Below, piece by piece: positions 24,465 to 32,778 of a stretch of 64,000 bases of DNA (within the stretch, counting starts at the first letter, position 1; each line of letters starts with the position of its first letter). The notes under the pieces were generated by a model. It had not been told where the DNA came from. It made no database searches and saw only the letters and a program-made list of their open reading frames with translations. The position numbers and the translations under genes are program-made. The DNA is taken from positions 1 to 64,000 of the forward strand of contig DFFQ01000207.1 in the NCBI GenBank assembly GCA_002371025.1, given 5' to 3'. Source of the stretch: Lachnospiraceae bacterium UBA3772. Lineage in GTDB: Bacteria > Bacillota > Clostridia > Lachnospirales > Lachnospiraceae.

Positions 24465-25268
24465 TCAACCTCCATTCACAGTAATCTGCTTTATTGAAAT
24501 CTTCCAGAATAATTTGCTTATTATAAACATTACAATGCACCAGCCCAGCTGCATTAAAAGGGTGGAAAGCGTTGCCTGCCATTTTAAATCTTTCCCTAAA
24601 AGTATGGAAAGTGGAGCATTGTAAATGGATTGAAACGGCAGATAATAAACTATCTTTTTTAATGTTTCAGGGAAAAATGCAATAGGAATTGTTACCCCCG
24701 AAAACAGCATGACCACCACCTGTTTCATAATATTTATACCCCAGATGGACTCGGTATAAAGGCAAATGGTTCCTACAAAAAAGTCGATACTGTAATTTAT
24801 TGATACCGCTAAAACAACCGAGATCGCGAAGTAAACCAGGTTGATACCCATTGGGATCGCGCCGTGAGTCACCACTGTAACTATGATAAACGTCGGTAAA
24901 AATGTAAGGAAAAACTGGCTGATAAATGATCCGGAATATGACCAGAACAGATATTTCCTGTAGTCCATGGGTTTAAGCAGGTCTAATACGATCTTTCCGG
25001 ATTGGATATTCCTTCCGATTTCCCATACAGCATACATTTCCATGAAATTAAACAATGCAGTAGCAAGAACTAGATAAATAAGGGTGTCCGAAAATGTCAT
25101 CCCCCTCACCACACTAGTACCTGCGGATTTATAAATTGCCTGCCATAAAAAGTAAATGATGGTGAGATATAAAATGTTCCCGATGACAATGATTACAAAG
25201 GACAGGCGAAATTGCAGTGATTCAATAAGGCCAGCTCTTGTTAAGGTCAGGTATTTCCTTAATTTCAT
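24465..25268 (-). CDS. ABC-2 type transporter permease (first permease)
   Basis: A 267-residue membrane protein with six hydrophobic segments. It starts KLRKYLTLTRAGLIESLQFR, and the central segment GRNIQSGKIVLDLLKPMDYRKY is typical of ABC-2 permeases paired with a second one. A strong GAGGAGG site precedes the ATG. It forms the membrane channel of an exporter with the ATPase upstream and the second permease downstream; the substrate is unknown. Confidence 0.85.
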   Translation of the reverse strand: MKLRKYLTLTRAGLIESLQFRLSFVIIVIGNILYLTIIYFLWQAIYKSAGTSVVRGMTFSDTLIYLVLATALFNFMEMYAVWEIGRNIQSGKIVLDLLKPMDYRKYLFWSYSGSFISQFFLTFLPTFIIVTVVTHGAIPMGINLVYFAISVVLAVSINYSIDFFVGTICLYTESIWGINIMKQVVVMLFSGVTIPIAFFPETLKKIVYYLPFQSIYNAPLSILLGKDLKWQATLSTLLMQLGWCIVMFIISKLFWKISIKQITVNGG

Positions 25269-25352
25269 ATGGTCCTCCTCCCAGATTATAAATTCATATA
25301 GTCGTCATCCCGTTGGATAATGAAAATGATGATTCAATAATTTAATTGATCT

Positions 25353-26354
25353 TTAGATATGTTCTTCGTAAATTTTCTTTATAACTTCTTCAGTTGATAT
25401 TTCTTCAAGCTGCATATCCTTTATAGAATATGACTTCTGAAGTTCGCTAAGGACATCAATGACCTTGATCTTGTCTTCATTTACAAGGATAGAGATCCAG
25501 TCTTCATCAGCAGAAATGGAACATTCAGGATACATTTTTTTGATATTTCCTGCTTCTTTCTCTAAGTCTCCATTTATCCTGATCTTTAGTGTTCGATAAG
25601 AACCAAAGAAACCTTTCAGGTGCTCTATATCATTGTCATAAAGCATTTTTCCTTTATCTATTATTACGATCCTCTTACAGAGAGCGTCTACATCTCCCAT
25701 ATCATGGGTTGTAAGGATGACAGTGGTTTTCTTTTCTTTATTCAGTGCCTGGATCAGGGTCCTTATCTTTGCTTTCATTGAAACGTCAAGGCCGATGGTA
25801 GGTTCATCCAGGAAAACAATCTTTGGATTATGCAGAAATGCGGCAAGTATATCACTTAAAGTCCTTTGTCCAAGAGACATTTGCCTTACAGGCTTATGAA
25901 GGATTGGTTCGATATCCACAAGTGACTGATAAAATTCAAGAATATCTTTATAATCTGCGTCGTTTACCTGATAAATATCTTTTAAGATTTTAAATGATTC
26001 TACCAGAGGAAGTGCCCACCAGAGCTGTGATCTCTGGCCAAATACAACACCAATTTCCTGAGCATTTCGGCTTCGGTTTTCGTAGGGAACATTTCCGCTT
26101 ACTATTAATTCGCCACGGCTTGGCTGGAGCACACCGGTCATCATTTTAATCGTTGTGGATTTTCCGGCGCCGTTAGGCCCAAGATAGCCAACGATTTCAC
26201 CCTGATCAATAGTCATGGTTATATCATCTACAGCGTGGACTATCTTATAATCTCTTGAGAAAAGATCTTTAAGACTTCCTTTAAGTCCTTCGTGACGATT
26301 AAGAACTTTAAAATCTTTGGAAACATTTTTCATAATGATTGCGTGCTCTGCCAT
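25353..26354 (-). CDS. ABC transporter ATP-binding protein
   Basis: A 333-residue ATPase: Walker A GPNGAGKST, Q-loop VFGQRSQLWW, signature MSLGQRT (a variant of LSGGQ), Walker B VFLDEP and switch TTHDMGD. The HEGLKGSLKDLF N-terminal segment and long C-terminal regulatory tail resemble ATPases that work with paired ABC-2 permeases. AAAGGAGAT precedes the start. It is the first gene of the exporter operon, divergent from the AraC-type regulator at 26671. Confidence 0.92.
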   Translation of the reverse strand: MAEHAIIMKNVSKDFKVLNRHEGLKGSLKDLFSRDYKIVHAVDDITMTIDQGEIVGYLGPNGAGKSTTIKMMTGVLQPSRGELIVSGNVPYENRSRNAQEIGVVFGQRSQLWWALPLVESFKILKDIYQVNDADYKDILEFYQSLVDIEPILHKPVRQMSLGQRTLSDILAAFLHNPKIVFLDEPTIGLDVSMKAKIRTLIQALNKEKKTTVILTTHDMGDVDALCKRIVIIDKGKMLYDNDIEHLKGFFGSYRTLKIRINGDLEKEAGNIKKMYPECSISADEDWISILVNEDKIKVIDVLSELQKSYSIKDMQLEEISTEEVIKKIYEEHI

Positions 26355-26421
26355 TTTTTCATCTCCTTTATATTGTGTGGGTTATATATTTTAAGTATTT
26401 ATTTGCTAGGTAGTCTGTTGA

Positions 26422-26515
26422 TTCAGCAGCTGAATATTTCAGTGACCCAGGGGCATTAATTTCAGCAGCTGAATATTTCAGTGACTCAGGATCATTAAAT
26501 CTTAGCAGCTGAAAA
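26422..26515 (+). repeat. direct repeats in the divergent promoter region (candidate operators)
   Basis: Two 39-40-bp units (26422-26460 and 26461-26501) starting TTCAGCAGCTGAATATTTCAG, plus a partial third copy (TTAGCAGCTGAAAAC). They lie between the exporter operon and the AraC-type gene. Each unit contains CAGCTG and could bind the regulator; this is inference from position. Confidence 0.6.
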
Positions 26516-26670
26516 CTTTCTTCTTTTTAGATATGCTTGATTATTTACTTGATTATAAGTATATTATCTTTATAAGAGTATTTATATGGTGTTTCATATC
26601 CATTTTTATAACTATCTTGTATGTGGAAAATAGATTGTTATAGATTTTACTGATTTAGGAGAATATTGTT

Positions 26671-27576
26671 ATGAAACGAGAATTAATGGGGCTCATTGTT
26701 AAAAGAACTGATGGTTCAGAAATAATAAATTATAATAATGAGGCATTTCCATCTTACATTAATGATGGGTGGATAAAGCCACATGTGACCTGGGAGAGGG
26801 TGCCACATTTTCATGAGGATGTGGAGCTGCTTTCGGTTAAATCCGGGCGGATGGCCTATTCTGTAAATGGTAAGATCATTGAATTAAATGCGGGAGATAC
26901 CATTTTCGTAAATGCAAATCAGATCCACTATAGTCTTGCGTTGGAAGATGAGATGGCGAGATACGTAATATTTGTCATTAATCCATCTATTTTAAAAACA
27001 TCGGTTGCTGTGGAGATGCAGGCGGTTATGCCGATTCTTTCAAATCCCAACCTGCCGTACATAAGATTTTGGCACAAATATGAAAATTCGAAAGCTATTT
27101 ATGAAATAATGCAGACTCTGCCGGATGTGAGGCAGGACGCGTTTCAGGTGACGAAGCGATTCTTTTCAATCTGGGAGATTATTATGAGGCAGGGGCAGTC
27201 CTACGGCTTCATTGGAAATGATATTGATGTGGATATTCATATGCAGTCATTTAAAAAAATGATGTATTTTATCCAGAAGGAATATCAAAATAAGGTGACC
27301 CTGGAGATGATCGCGGCCAGCGGTGGGGTTAGCAAATCCCTGTGTAATAAGCTCTTTAAGAAATATGTGGATGTGTCGCCTATTAATTATCTTCTGGAAC
27401 TCAGGATTAAAAAAGTTACGGAATATCTTCGTACGACTTCGTACTCGTTAACGGAGATAGCGGAACTGTGCGGGTTTAACGGCGCCAGTTATATGGCGGA
27501 AATGTTTAAAAAGTTAGTGGGAAAATCCCCACTGAATTATCGCAACGAACAAGCCCATTTAAAAACCGAGCTATAA
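26671..27576 (+). CDS. AraC-family transcriptional regulator
   Basis: A 301-residue protein with an N-terminal cupin sensor (PHFHEDVELLSVKSGRMAYSVNGKIIELNAGDTIFVNANQIH, split here only by reading) and two C-terminal helix-turn-helix motifs ending IAELCGFNGASYMAEMFKKLVGKSPLNYR. AGGAG lies eight bases before ATG 26671. It is divergent from the ABC-2 exporter operon across direct repeats, so it may control that exporter. The ligand is unknown. Confidence 0.9.
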   Translation: MKRELMGLIVKRTDGSEIINYNNEAFPSYINDGWIKPHVTWERVPHFHEDVELLSVKSGRMAYSVNGKIIELNAGDTIFVNANQIHYSLALEDEMARYVIFVINPSILKTSVAVEMQAVMPILSNPNLPYIRFWHKYENSKAIYEIMQTLPDVRQDAFQVTKRFFSIWEIIMRQGQSYGFIGNDIDVDIHMQSFKKMMYFIQKEYQNKVTLEMIAASGGVSKSLCNKLFKKYVDVSPINYLLELRIKKVTEYLRTTSYSLTEIAELCGFNGASYMAEMFKKLVGKSPLNYRNEQAHLKTEL

Positions 27577-27627
27577 CCCCGAAAGTGGACCTAGGTCCCG
27601 GAGGCTATGGTCCATAGTTATGTTAAC
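27574..27627 (+). repeat. palindromic repeat, forward, left arm shortened
   Basis: TAAC remnant overlapping the AraC-type gene stop, then GAAAGTGGACC, core CTAGGTCCCGGAGGCTATGG, right end GTTAAC. Confidence 0.85.
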
Positions 27628-27699
27628 TTGAATGAGGCATAAATGAATCTTATCCCGCGATTTATGGTTGATTTACGGTTTATTGCATATAAAAATACT

Positions 27700-27741
27700 G
27701 TTTACATAAAATGAGCCATAGCCTCCGGGACTTGTGGCTCA
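27700..27741 (-). repeat. palindromic repeat, reverse, right arm shortened
   Basis: GTTTACATAAAATGAGCC left arm; core CCATAGCCTCCGGGACTTGTGG; the right arm stops at CTCAG. The precorrin-methyltransferase ribosome site (GGAG, about 27747) follows within ten bases. Confidence 0.85.
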
Positions 27742-27763
27742 GAAATTGGAGAAAGAAGAAAAA

Positions 27764-28474
27764 ATGGATGGTTTATTGATCGGAATAGGAGTGGGAATTG
27801 CTCCAGGAATGCTTACAGATGAGACAAAACAGGCAATCAAAATGGCGGATATTGTAGCCATACCTGTAGAAGATAAAGAAAAAAGCAGGGCCTATAAACT
27901 GGCGGAAAAAGCAGTTCCTGAATTAAAAACAAAGCAGATTTTATTGCTGGATTTTAAGATGGAAAGAGATAAAAAGCTTGAGTCAGAGAATCATTTGCAA
28001 TTATATAAAGAAATTAAAGAGTATATTCTGCAAGGGAAAAATGTGGCTTTCCTTACTATCGGTGACCCTGCGATATATTCTACATTTTCTTATATGATGG
28101 ACAAAGCAAAGACCGATGGAATCTGCTGTAAAATGATAAGTGGGGTTTCTGCTGTATCAGCCTGTGCGGGACGGCTTGGGATTCCTTTATCCTGCGGAAG
28201 TGAAATGATACATATAATTCCAGGAATTGAAAAACTTAAGGAGGTTCTGGATTATCCTGGAACGAAGGTAATCATGAAATGTGGTAAAAATATAGCTAAA
28301 GTTAAGCAGATTCTTAAAGACTACGAAGAAAGAAATTTAAAGTCAGGAATTAAAATTGCTATTTACGCAGTTTCAGAATGTGGTATGATAGACGAGGCTT
28401 GTTATGAGGGGATTTCAAACATCCCTGATGAAGCAGGTTACATGACTACCATCATAGTAAAAAAAGCAAATTAA
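27764..28474 (+). CDS. precorrin-2 / cobalt-factor-2 C20-methyltransferase-like protein
   Basis: A 236-residue tetrapyrrole methylase. ATG 27764 is chosen because GGAGAAAGAAG precedes it; an in-frame GTG at 27734 overlaps the repeat. Family segments are LIGIGVGIAPGMLTDETKQAIK, LTIGDPAIYSTFSYMM (the GDP loop) and MISGVSAVSACAGRLGIPL. The pattern is closest to CbiL/CobI, which adds the C20 methyl in cobalamin synthesis using SAM. No other cobalamin gene is visible nearby, which is odd for this family. Confidence 0.8.
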   Translation: MDGLLIGIGVGIAPGMLTDETKQAIKMADIVAIPVEDKEKSRAYKLAEKAVPELKTKQILLLDFKMERDKKLESENHLQLYKEIKEYILQGKNVAFLTIGDPAIYSTFSYMMDKAKTDGICCKMISGVSAVSACAGRLGIPLSCGSEMIHIIPGIEKLKEVLDYPGTKVIMKCGKNIAKVKQILKDYEERNLKSGIKIAIYAVSECGMIDEACYEGISNIPDEAGYMTTIIVKKAN

Positions 28475-28521
28475 AAAAATGGACCACAGCCCCCGGGACT
28501 GTGGTCCACAATTATGTAAAC
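28472..28521 (-). repeat. palindromic repeat, reverse, left arm shortened
   Basis: Starts at the TAA stop of the methylase gene (TTAAAAAAATGG, lacking CAT), core CCACAGCCCCCGGGACTGTGG, right end GTAAAC. Confidence 0.88.
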
Positions 28522-28554
28522 CGGATAAGGATAGAAAATAAAGGAGAAATAAAA

Positions 28555-28920
28555 ATGACTTGTTTAGGAAATATTATTTGGATGATCTTTGGAGGAATCT
28601 GGAGTGCATTAGGATGGTGCATAGCTGGCATACTCTGGTGCATATCAATCATTGGAATACCAGTGGGACTTCAGTGCTTTAAGCTGGCCTCAATATCACT
28701 TGATCCATTTGGAAAAGATATAGAATATGACGGAGGAGCGGGATCATTTATCTTAAATATCATCTGGTTTATTGTTTCAGGTATGGAACTTGCCTTAGGA
28801 AATGCCATAATTGGTTTGATATTTTGCATGACAGTTGTGGGAATTCCTTTTGGCCTGCAGTTCTTTAAAATCGCAAAACTGGCTCTTTGCCCATTCGGCG
28901 CAAGAGTAGTTAGAAAATAA
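28555..28920 (+). CDS. YccF domain-containing membrane protein
   Basis: A 121-residue protein. ATG 28555 follows AAAGGAG; an in-frame GTG at 28501 lies in the repeat. Two copies of the YccF motif are seen: a hydrophobic helix pair followed by SIIGIPVGLQCFKLASISLDPFGKDI, then TVVGIPFGLQFFKIAKLALCPFGARVV. YccF proteins are inner-membrane proteins of unknown role. Confidence 0.9.
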   Translation: MTCLGNIIWMIFGGIWSALGWCIAGILWCISIIGIPVGLQCFKLASISLDPFGKDIEYDGGAGSFILNIIWFIVSGMELALGNAIIGLIFCMTVVGIPFGLQFFKIAKLALCPFGARVVRK

Positions 28921-28932
28921 AGTGTGTTAGTA

Positions 28933-28987
28933 GTTAACATAAAAGTGGACCACTGCCCCCGGGACTGTGGTCCACTTTTATGTTAAC
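28933..28987 (-). repeat. palindromic repeat, reverse
   Basis: Full-length, nearly perfect copy with GTTAAC ends and core CCACTGCCCCCGGGACTGTGG. Confidence 0.97.
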
Positions 28988-29002
28988 TACTTTTAGGATA
29001 TA

Positions 29003-29034
29003 AAAAAGCCTCGTCAAAGACGAGGCTTTTTTTA
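29003..29034 (+). terminator. intrinsic terminator after yccF-like gene
   Basis: AAAAAGCCTCGTC pairs with GACGAGGCTTTTT around AAA, followed by a T-run. A normal strong terminator lying 16 bases downstream of a palindromic repeat, which suggests the repeat was not itself sufficient for termination. Confidence 0.92.
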
Positions 29035-29226
29035 ACAATAAACAATAAATAAATGAGAGAGTTACGAAAAAACTTTATGGTCTTAATATAAACCTTTGTT
29101 ATGAACAAGATATTAACAAAAATGAAACGTTTGGTAAATTAACGATAAAAAAGTGGATTATTTATGAACAAATTGTAAATGGCAAAAAAAATACAGTTAT
29201 TGCCGGAAATCTGAAAATTTTTTGGG

Positions 29227-29256
29227 TTGACACTTTAGAAACTGCAATGCTATACT
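29227..29256 (+). promoter_or_regulatory. promoter upstream of the Mn2+ riboswitch
   Basis: TTGACA at 29227-29232, 18-base spacer, TATACT at 29251-29256. The expected start site is a few bases before the aptamer. The preceding 190 bases (29035-29226) are AT-rich and show no gene. Confidence 0.8.
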
Positions 29257-29267
29257 TTTTCAGAACC

Positions 29268-29445
29268 CATGAGGGAGTAGCAGCCTTGATTCACGATTCT
29301 TTTTTTGGTTAATACTTCACCGGTATTTTCCAATAAGTTTTGAAGTTTATTTCATGACAATATCAATCATGAGATTTATGGATCAAGATGCAAGTCAACA
29401 TCCTGGTGCCTGACACCTGGCTTGTATTAAATTGCGAGACTCATG
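29268..29445 (+). ncRNA. yybP-ykoY (manganese) riboswitch aptamer
   Basis: Closing helix CATGAG (29268-29273) pairs with CTCATG (29440-29445). The hallmark loop segments GGGAGTAGC (29273-29281), GTCAACATC (29394-29402) and GCGAGAC (29434-29440) are present. In this class Mn2+ docks the two loop regions. A competing hairpin ATGTATG/CATACAT (about 29443-29460) overlaps the closing helix, and a terminator follows at 29498. Downstream lies an FtsX-type ABC system. Confidence 0.88.
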
Positions 29446-29497
29446 TATGCCGCGTCATACATGGATCTTTTCTGCTTTATAAAGATTGGAATTTTCA

Positions 29498-29532
29498 GAC
29501 CAGATATGACAACCGGCATATCTGGTCTTTTG
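29498..29532 (+). terminator. terminator in the riboswitch expression platform
   Basis: GACCAGATATG (29498-29508) pairs with CATATCTGGTC (29517-29527) and is followed by TTTTGTTTT. It fits metal-controlled transcription attenuation of the ABC genes. Confidence 0.85.
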
Positions 29533-29646
29533 TTTTGTCGAGAATAAGCTGTAGACAATCTACCGAGCTTGCAACAGTCCTACGGGAATCCGACAAAAGA
29601 GACCTACTAATGAAAAACAGAGCAATTTGAAAGGAGCTTAGAAAAA

Positions 29647-30348
29647 ATGAGTTTTGTTGAAATTAAAAATGTTAAGAAACATTATGGTGAAGGGGAAGCT
29701 AAACAGACAGTACTTAAAGGGGTTGATCTTAGCATTGAAAAGGGAGAATTATGCGTTCTTCTTGGACCTTCAGGAAGTGGCAAATCCACACTCCTTAATA
29801 TAATCGGCGGTATTGATGATGCAGATGATGGCTATGTTATGATCGATGGTGAAAAGACCAAGGACATGAATGAGAAGCGTCTTACCCAGTATCGTAGAAA
29901 ACATTTAGGATATGTTTTCCAGTTATATAATCTTATTCCAAATCTTACAGTCCGTGAAAATATTGAAGTTGGCGCATATCTTAGCGACAATCCTCTTGAT
30001 GTGGACGATCTTTTAAAAACTCTTGGTTTATATGATCATAGGAACAAATTACCAAATCAGCTTTCCGGCGGACAGCAGCAGCGAACAGCTATAGGCCGCG
30101 CGGTTATTAAGAATCCTGACATTCTTCTTTGCGATGAGCCAACCGGAGCCCTTGATTATAACACTTCCAAGGAAATCCTTGCACTTCTTGAAAAAATCAA
30201 TCACGAATATAAAAATACCATCATCATGGTAACTCATAATGATGCCCTGAAAAATATGGCAGATCGAGTGGTTAAGCTTCGTGATGGAAAAGTACATAAG
30301 AATTATCTTAATGAGAATCCTATGCCAGTTTCTGAAATTGAGTGGTAA
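29647..30348 (+). CDS. MacB/LolD-type ABC transporter ATP-binding protein
   Basis: A 233-residue ATPase: Walker [11 protein letters not shown]-loop [16 protein letters not shown], signature [15 protein letters not shown], Walker [13 protein letters not shown] and switch VTHND. This is the form paired with FtsX-like permeases. AAAGGAG precedes ATG 29647. It is first in a two-gene operon behind the yybP-ykoY riboswitch, so expression is predicted to rise with Mn2+. Confidence 0.95.
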   Translation: MSFVEIKNVKKHYGEGEAKQTVLKGVDLSIEKGELCVLLGPSGSGKSTLLNIIGGIDDADDGYVMIDGEKTKDMNEKRLTQYRRKHLGYVFQLYNLIPNLTVRENIEVGAYLSDNPLDVDDLLKTLGLYDHRNKLPNQLSGGQQQRTAIGRAVIKNPDILLCDEPTGALDYNTSKEILALLEKINHEYKNTIIMVTHNDALKNMADRVVKLRDGKVHKNYLNENPMPVSEIEW

Positions 30349-30359
30349 GGAGGAGAAAA

Positions 30360-32675
30360 ATGAAAAATCCAATGAATAAAAGATTCCTTCGGGAATTCAA
30401 AGCGGACTTAGGAAAATACCTTGTGATCTTTTTATTCTTAGTCATGGTAGTCTCTGTAGTTTCAAGCTTCCTGGTGGCAAATGATGCAGTGGCAAGAGCT
30501 TATCATGAAAATATGGATAAGAATTTATGCGAAAATGGTCATATGTCATTTAATCTACGTCTTGACGACAGTACTATAGAAAACATTGAAAATGTAGCAG
30601 ATATAAAGCTTTATCCTTATGATTATTTTGAAGAGATAAATGATGGCGTGACCCTTCGTGTTTATAGAATGGGAAGTGAAGTAAATCTTCCTGAAGTTAC
30701 AGAGGGACGTCTTCCTGAAAATAAAGGTGAGATCGCACTTGATAATCTTCATTCAGCAAATAAGAAGATCAAGGTAGGAGATAAGATTCCGGTAGACGGA
30801 CATGAATTAACAGTTACCGGACTGGTTGCGCTTCCTAATTACAGTGCTTTATTTAAAGACAATGCAGATCTTATGTTTGATATTTCCAATTTCGGAGTAG
30901 GTGTTATGACAGAGGAGGGATTTGATGATTTTTCTTCTGATCATGTGACAGTAAGCTATGCATGGCGGTATAACAAGGAAATTATAAATGATAAGGAAAA
31001 AGAAGAAGCTTCAGAAAAAGTTTTAGAAGCTATTCGAGATGAATTGGTAAAAGTAAATACAGACATTTATCAGCGTACACTGGCAGGGGAAGAGGGACTT
31101 AACATTATAGAAATTAAGGATTATCTTCCGGATTATTCAAATAAAGCAATTACATTTGCAGGCGAGGATACATCGTCTGATGGCGCTTCCATGGAAATAT
31201 TCCTTTACATCGTGGTTTGTGTTTTGGCCTTTATAGTTGCGGTTACAACTATAAATACCATTTCAAAGGAAGCCTCAGTAATAGGAACACTTCGTGCTTC
31301 AGGATATACAAGGGCTGAGATGGTAAGACATTATTTTATCCTGCCATTTGTAACGTTTTTGCTGGGAGTATTTGTGGGAAATCTACTAGGTTACACTTTG
31401 ATGCGCGATTTTATGCTGGATATTTACCGCTCTATGTATTCCTTTGGAAAAGCTGTAACAATGTGGAATAAAGATGCATTTATAAGGACTTCGCTTATTC
31501 CTACGATAATTATGACTTTGATAAATGTAACCATCCTGATCCACAAATTAAGGATAAGGCCGCTGGCGTTTCTTAGACGTGACATTTCCGGAAAGAAAAA
31601 GAAAAAGGCACTGCATCTTTCCAGGAAGATTCCTTTTAAATGGCGCTTCAGGATCCGCATTATCCTGCAGAATCTTTCGAATTATATAACGATGATGGTG
31701 GGAATAATCCTGGCGGGGGCTATAATCATTTTCGGGCTGATGTTCAAGCCACTGCTGGATGACGTGGCAAGACGTATAGATGATACCAGCATTTCAAAGT
31801 ATCAGTACATTTTAAAGACGCCGGAAGACATTTCTGAGGCTTGGGCCGAGCGTTTTGCCATTGAGACTCTTGAAATGAGCAAGGAAGATTATAAGATTGA
31901 TGAGATTTCAGTTTACGGAATCGAGGATAAGAGTAAGTTTATAAAGACCATGATCCCTCAAGGTGAGGTGCTGGTTTCAAATGGATTTATGGACAAGTAC
32001 AGGGTTAAGGCCGGGGATAAGATCAAGCTTTATGATAAGTATAAAGACAAATACTTTGAATTTACTGTAGCCGGGGATTATCCTTATGAAGCGGCACTTT
32101 CAGTATTTATAAATCTTGATGAATTCAATGAAACATTTGAAAAAGAGAAAGATAACTATAATGGTTATTTTTCAGATAGCGAATTAACCGGGTTGACAGA
32201 ATCTAATATTTATATGAAGCTGGATTCGAAAGCCTTTAGCGGGGTCGCAGATCAGCTATGGAAGTCATTTGAAGAGATCATGGAGCCGATGAAACTCTTT
32301 GGTGTCATAATGTTTGTGCTGATGGTTTATCTTCTGGCAAAGCAGATAATTGAGAAAAATCAGAACAGCATTTCCATGACAAAGATCCTGGGATTTACTT
32401 CAGGAGAGATTGGAGGACTTTATATTGTTTCCACATCGATAGTTGTAATTATAAGCCTTCTCTTGGCGGTGCCATTTGTAGACTGGTTGCTGAGACTGGT
32501 ATTTACGACTTATCTTTATAAGAGAATGAGCGGCTATCTGCCATACTGCGTAAGCAGCAGATGTTACATAGAAATGGTCATACTTGGAATAGTAAGCTAT
32601 GTTATAGTGGTTGTGCTGCAGTTATTTAAGATTAAAAAGATAAAAAAGAGCGATGCATTGAAAAATGTAGAATAG
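30360..32675 (+). CDS. FtsX-family ABC transporter permease
   Basis: A 771-residue membrane protein. ATG 30360 follows AAGGAGG, which overlaps the stop of the ATPase gene. Organisation: an N-terminal membrane segment (LGKYLVIFLFLVMVVSVVSSFLV), a large extracytoplasmic domain (about 35-270), a first FtsX core of three helices (about 285-400, with KEASVIGTLRASGYTRAEMV), a further membrane segment and extracytoplasmic domain, and a second FtsX core at the C-terminus (QNSISMTKILGFTSGEIGGLY). Such permeases act as mechanotransmitters or exporters. The TAG stop shares its last base with a palindromic repeat. Confidence 0.92.
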   Translation: MKNPMNKRFLREFKADLGKYLVIFLFLVMVVSVVSSFLVANDAVARAYHENMDKNLCENGHMSFNLRLDDSTIENIENVADIKLYPYDYFEEINDGVTLRVYRMGSEVNLPEVTEGRLPENKGEIALDNLHSANKKIKVGDKIPVDGHELTVTGLVALPNYSALFKDNADLMFDISNFGVGVMTEEGFDDFSSDHVTVSYAWRYNKEIINDKEKEEASEKVLEAIRDELVKVNTDIYQRTLAGEEGLNIIEIKDYLPDYSNKAITFAGEDTSSDGASMEIFLYIVVCVLAFIVAVTTINTISKEASVIGTLRASGYTRAEMVRHYFILPFVTFLLGVFVGNLLGYTLMRDFMLDIYRSMYSFGKAVTMWNKDAFIRTSLIPTIIMTLINVTILIHKLRIRPLAFLRRDISGKKKKKALHLSRKIPFKWRFRIRIILQNLSNYITMMVGIILAGAIIIFGLMFKPLLDDVARRIDDTSISKYQYILKTPEDISEAWAERFAIETLEMSKEDYKIDEISVYGIEDKSKFIKTMIPQGEVLVSNGFMDKYRVKAGDKIKLYDKYKDKYFEFTVAGDYPYEAALSVFINLDEFNETFEKEKDNYNGYFSDSELTGLTESNIYMKLDSKAFSGVADQLWKSFEEIMEPMKLFGVIMFVLMVYLLAKQIIEKNQNSISMTKILGFTSGEIGGLYIVSTSIVVIISLLLAVPFVDWLLRLVFTTYLYKRMSGYLPYCVSSRCYIEMVILGIVSYVIVVVLQLFKIKKIKKSDALKNVE

Positions 32676-32721
32676 TTAACATAAAAATGAGCCATAGTCC
32701 CGGGGGCTATGGCTCATTTTT
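32675..32721 (+). repeat. palindromic repeat, forward; shares stop-codon base
   Basis: GTTAACATAAAAATGAGCC left arm; core CCATAGTCCCGGGGGCTATGG; the right arm ends at GCTCATTTTT without GTTAAC. The first G is the last base of the permease TAG. Confidence 0.9.
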
Positions 32722-32731
32722 GCTGATTTTA

Positions 32732-32777
32732 GTTTACATAATTGTAGACCATGGTCCCGGAGGCTATGGCTCATTTT
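32732..32777 (+). repeat. palindromic repeat, forward, second of a tandem pair
   Basis: GTTTACATAATTG left end, core CCATGGTCCCGGAGGCTATGG, right arm GCTCATTTT. The left arm has GTAGACC while the right has GGCTC, so pairing is imperfect. Confidence 0.85.
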
Positions 32778-32778
32778 G

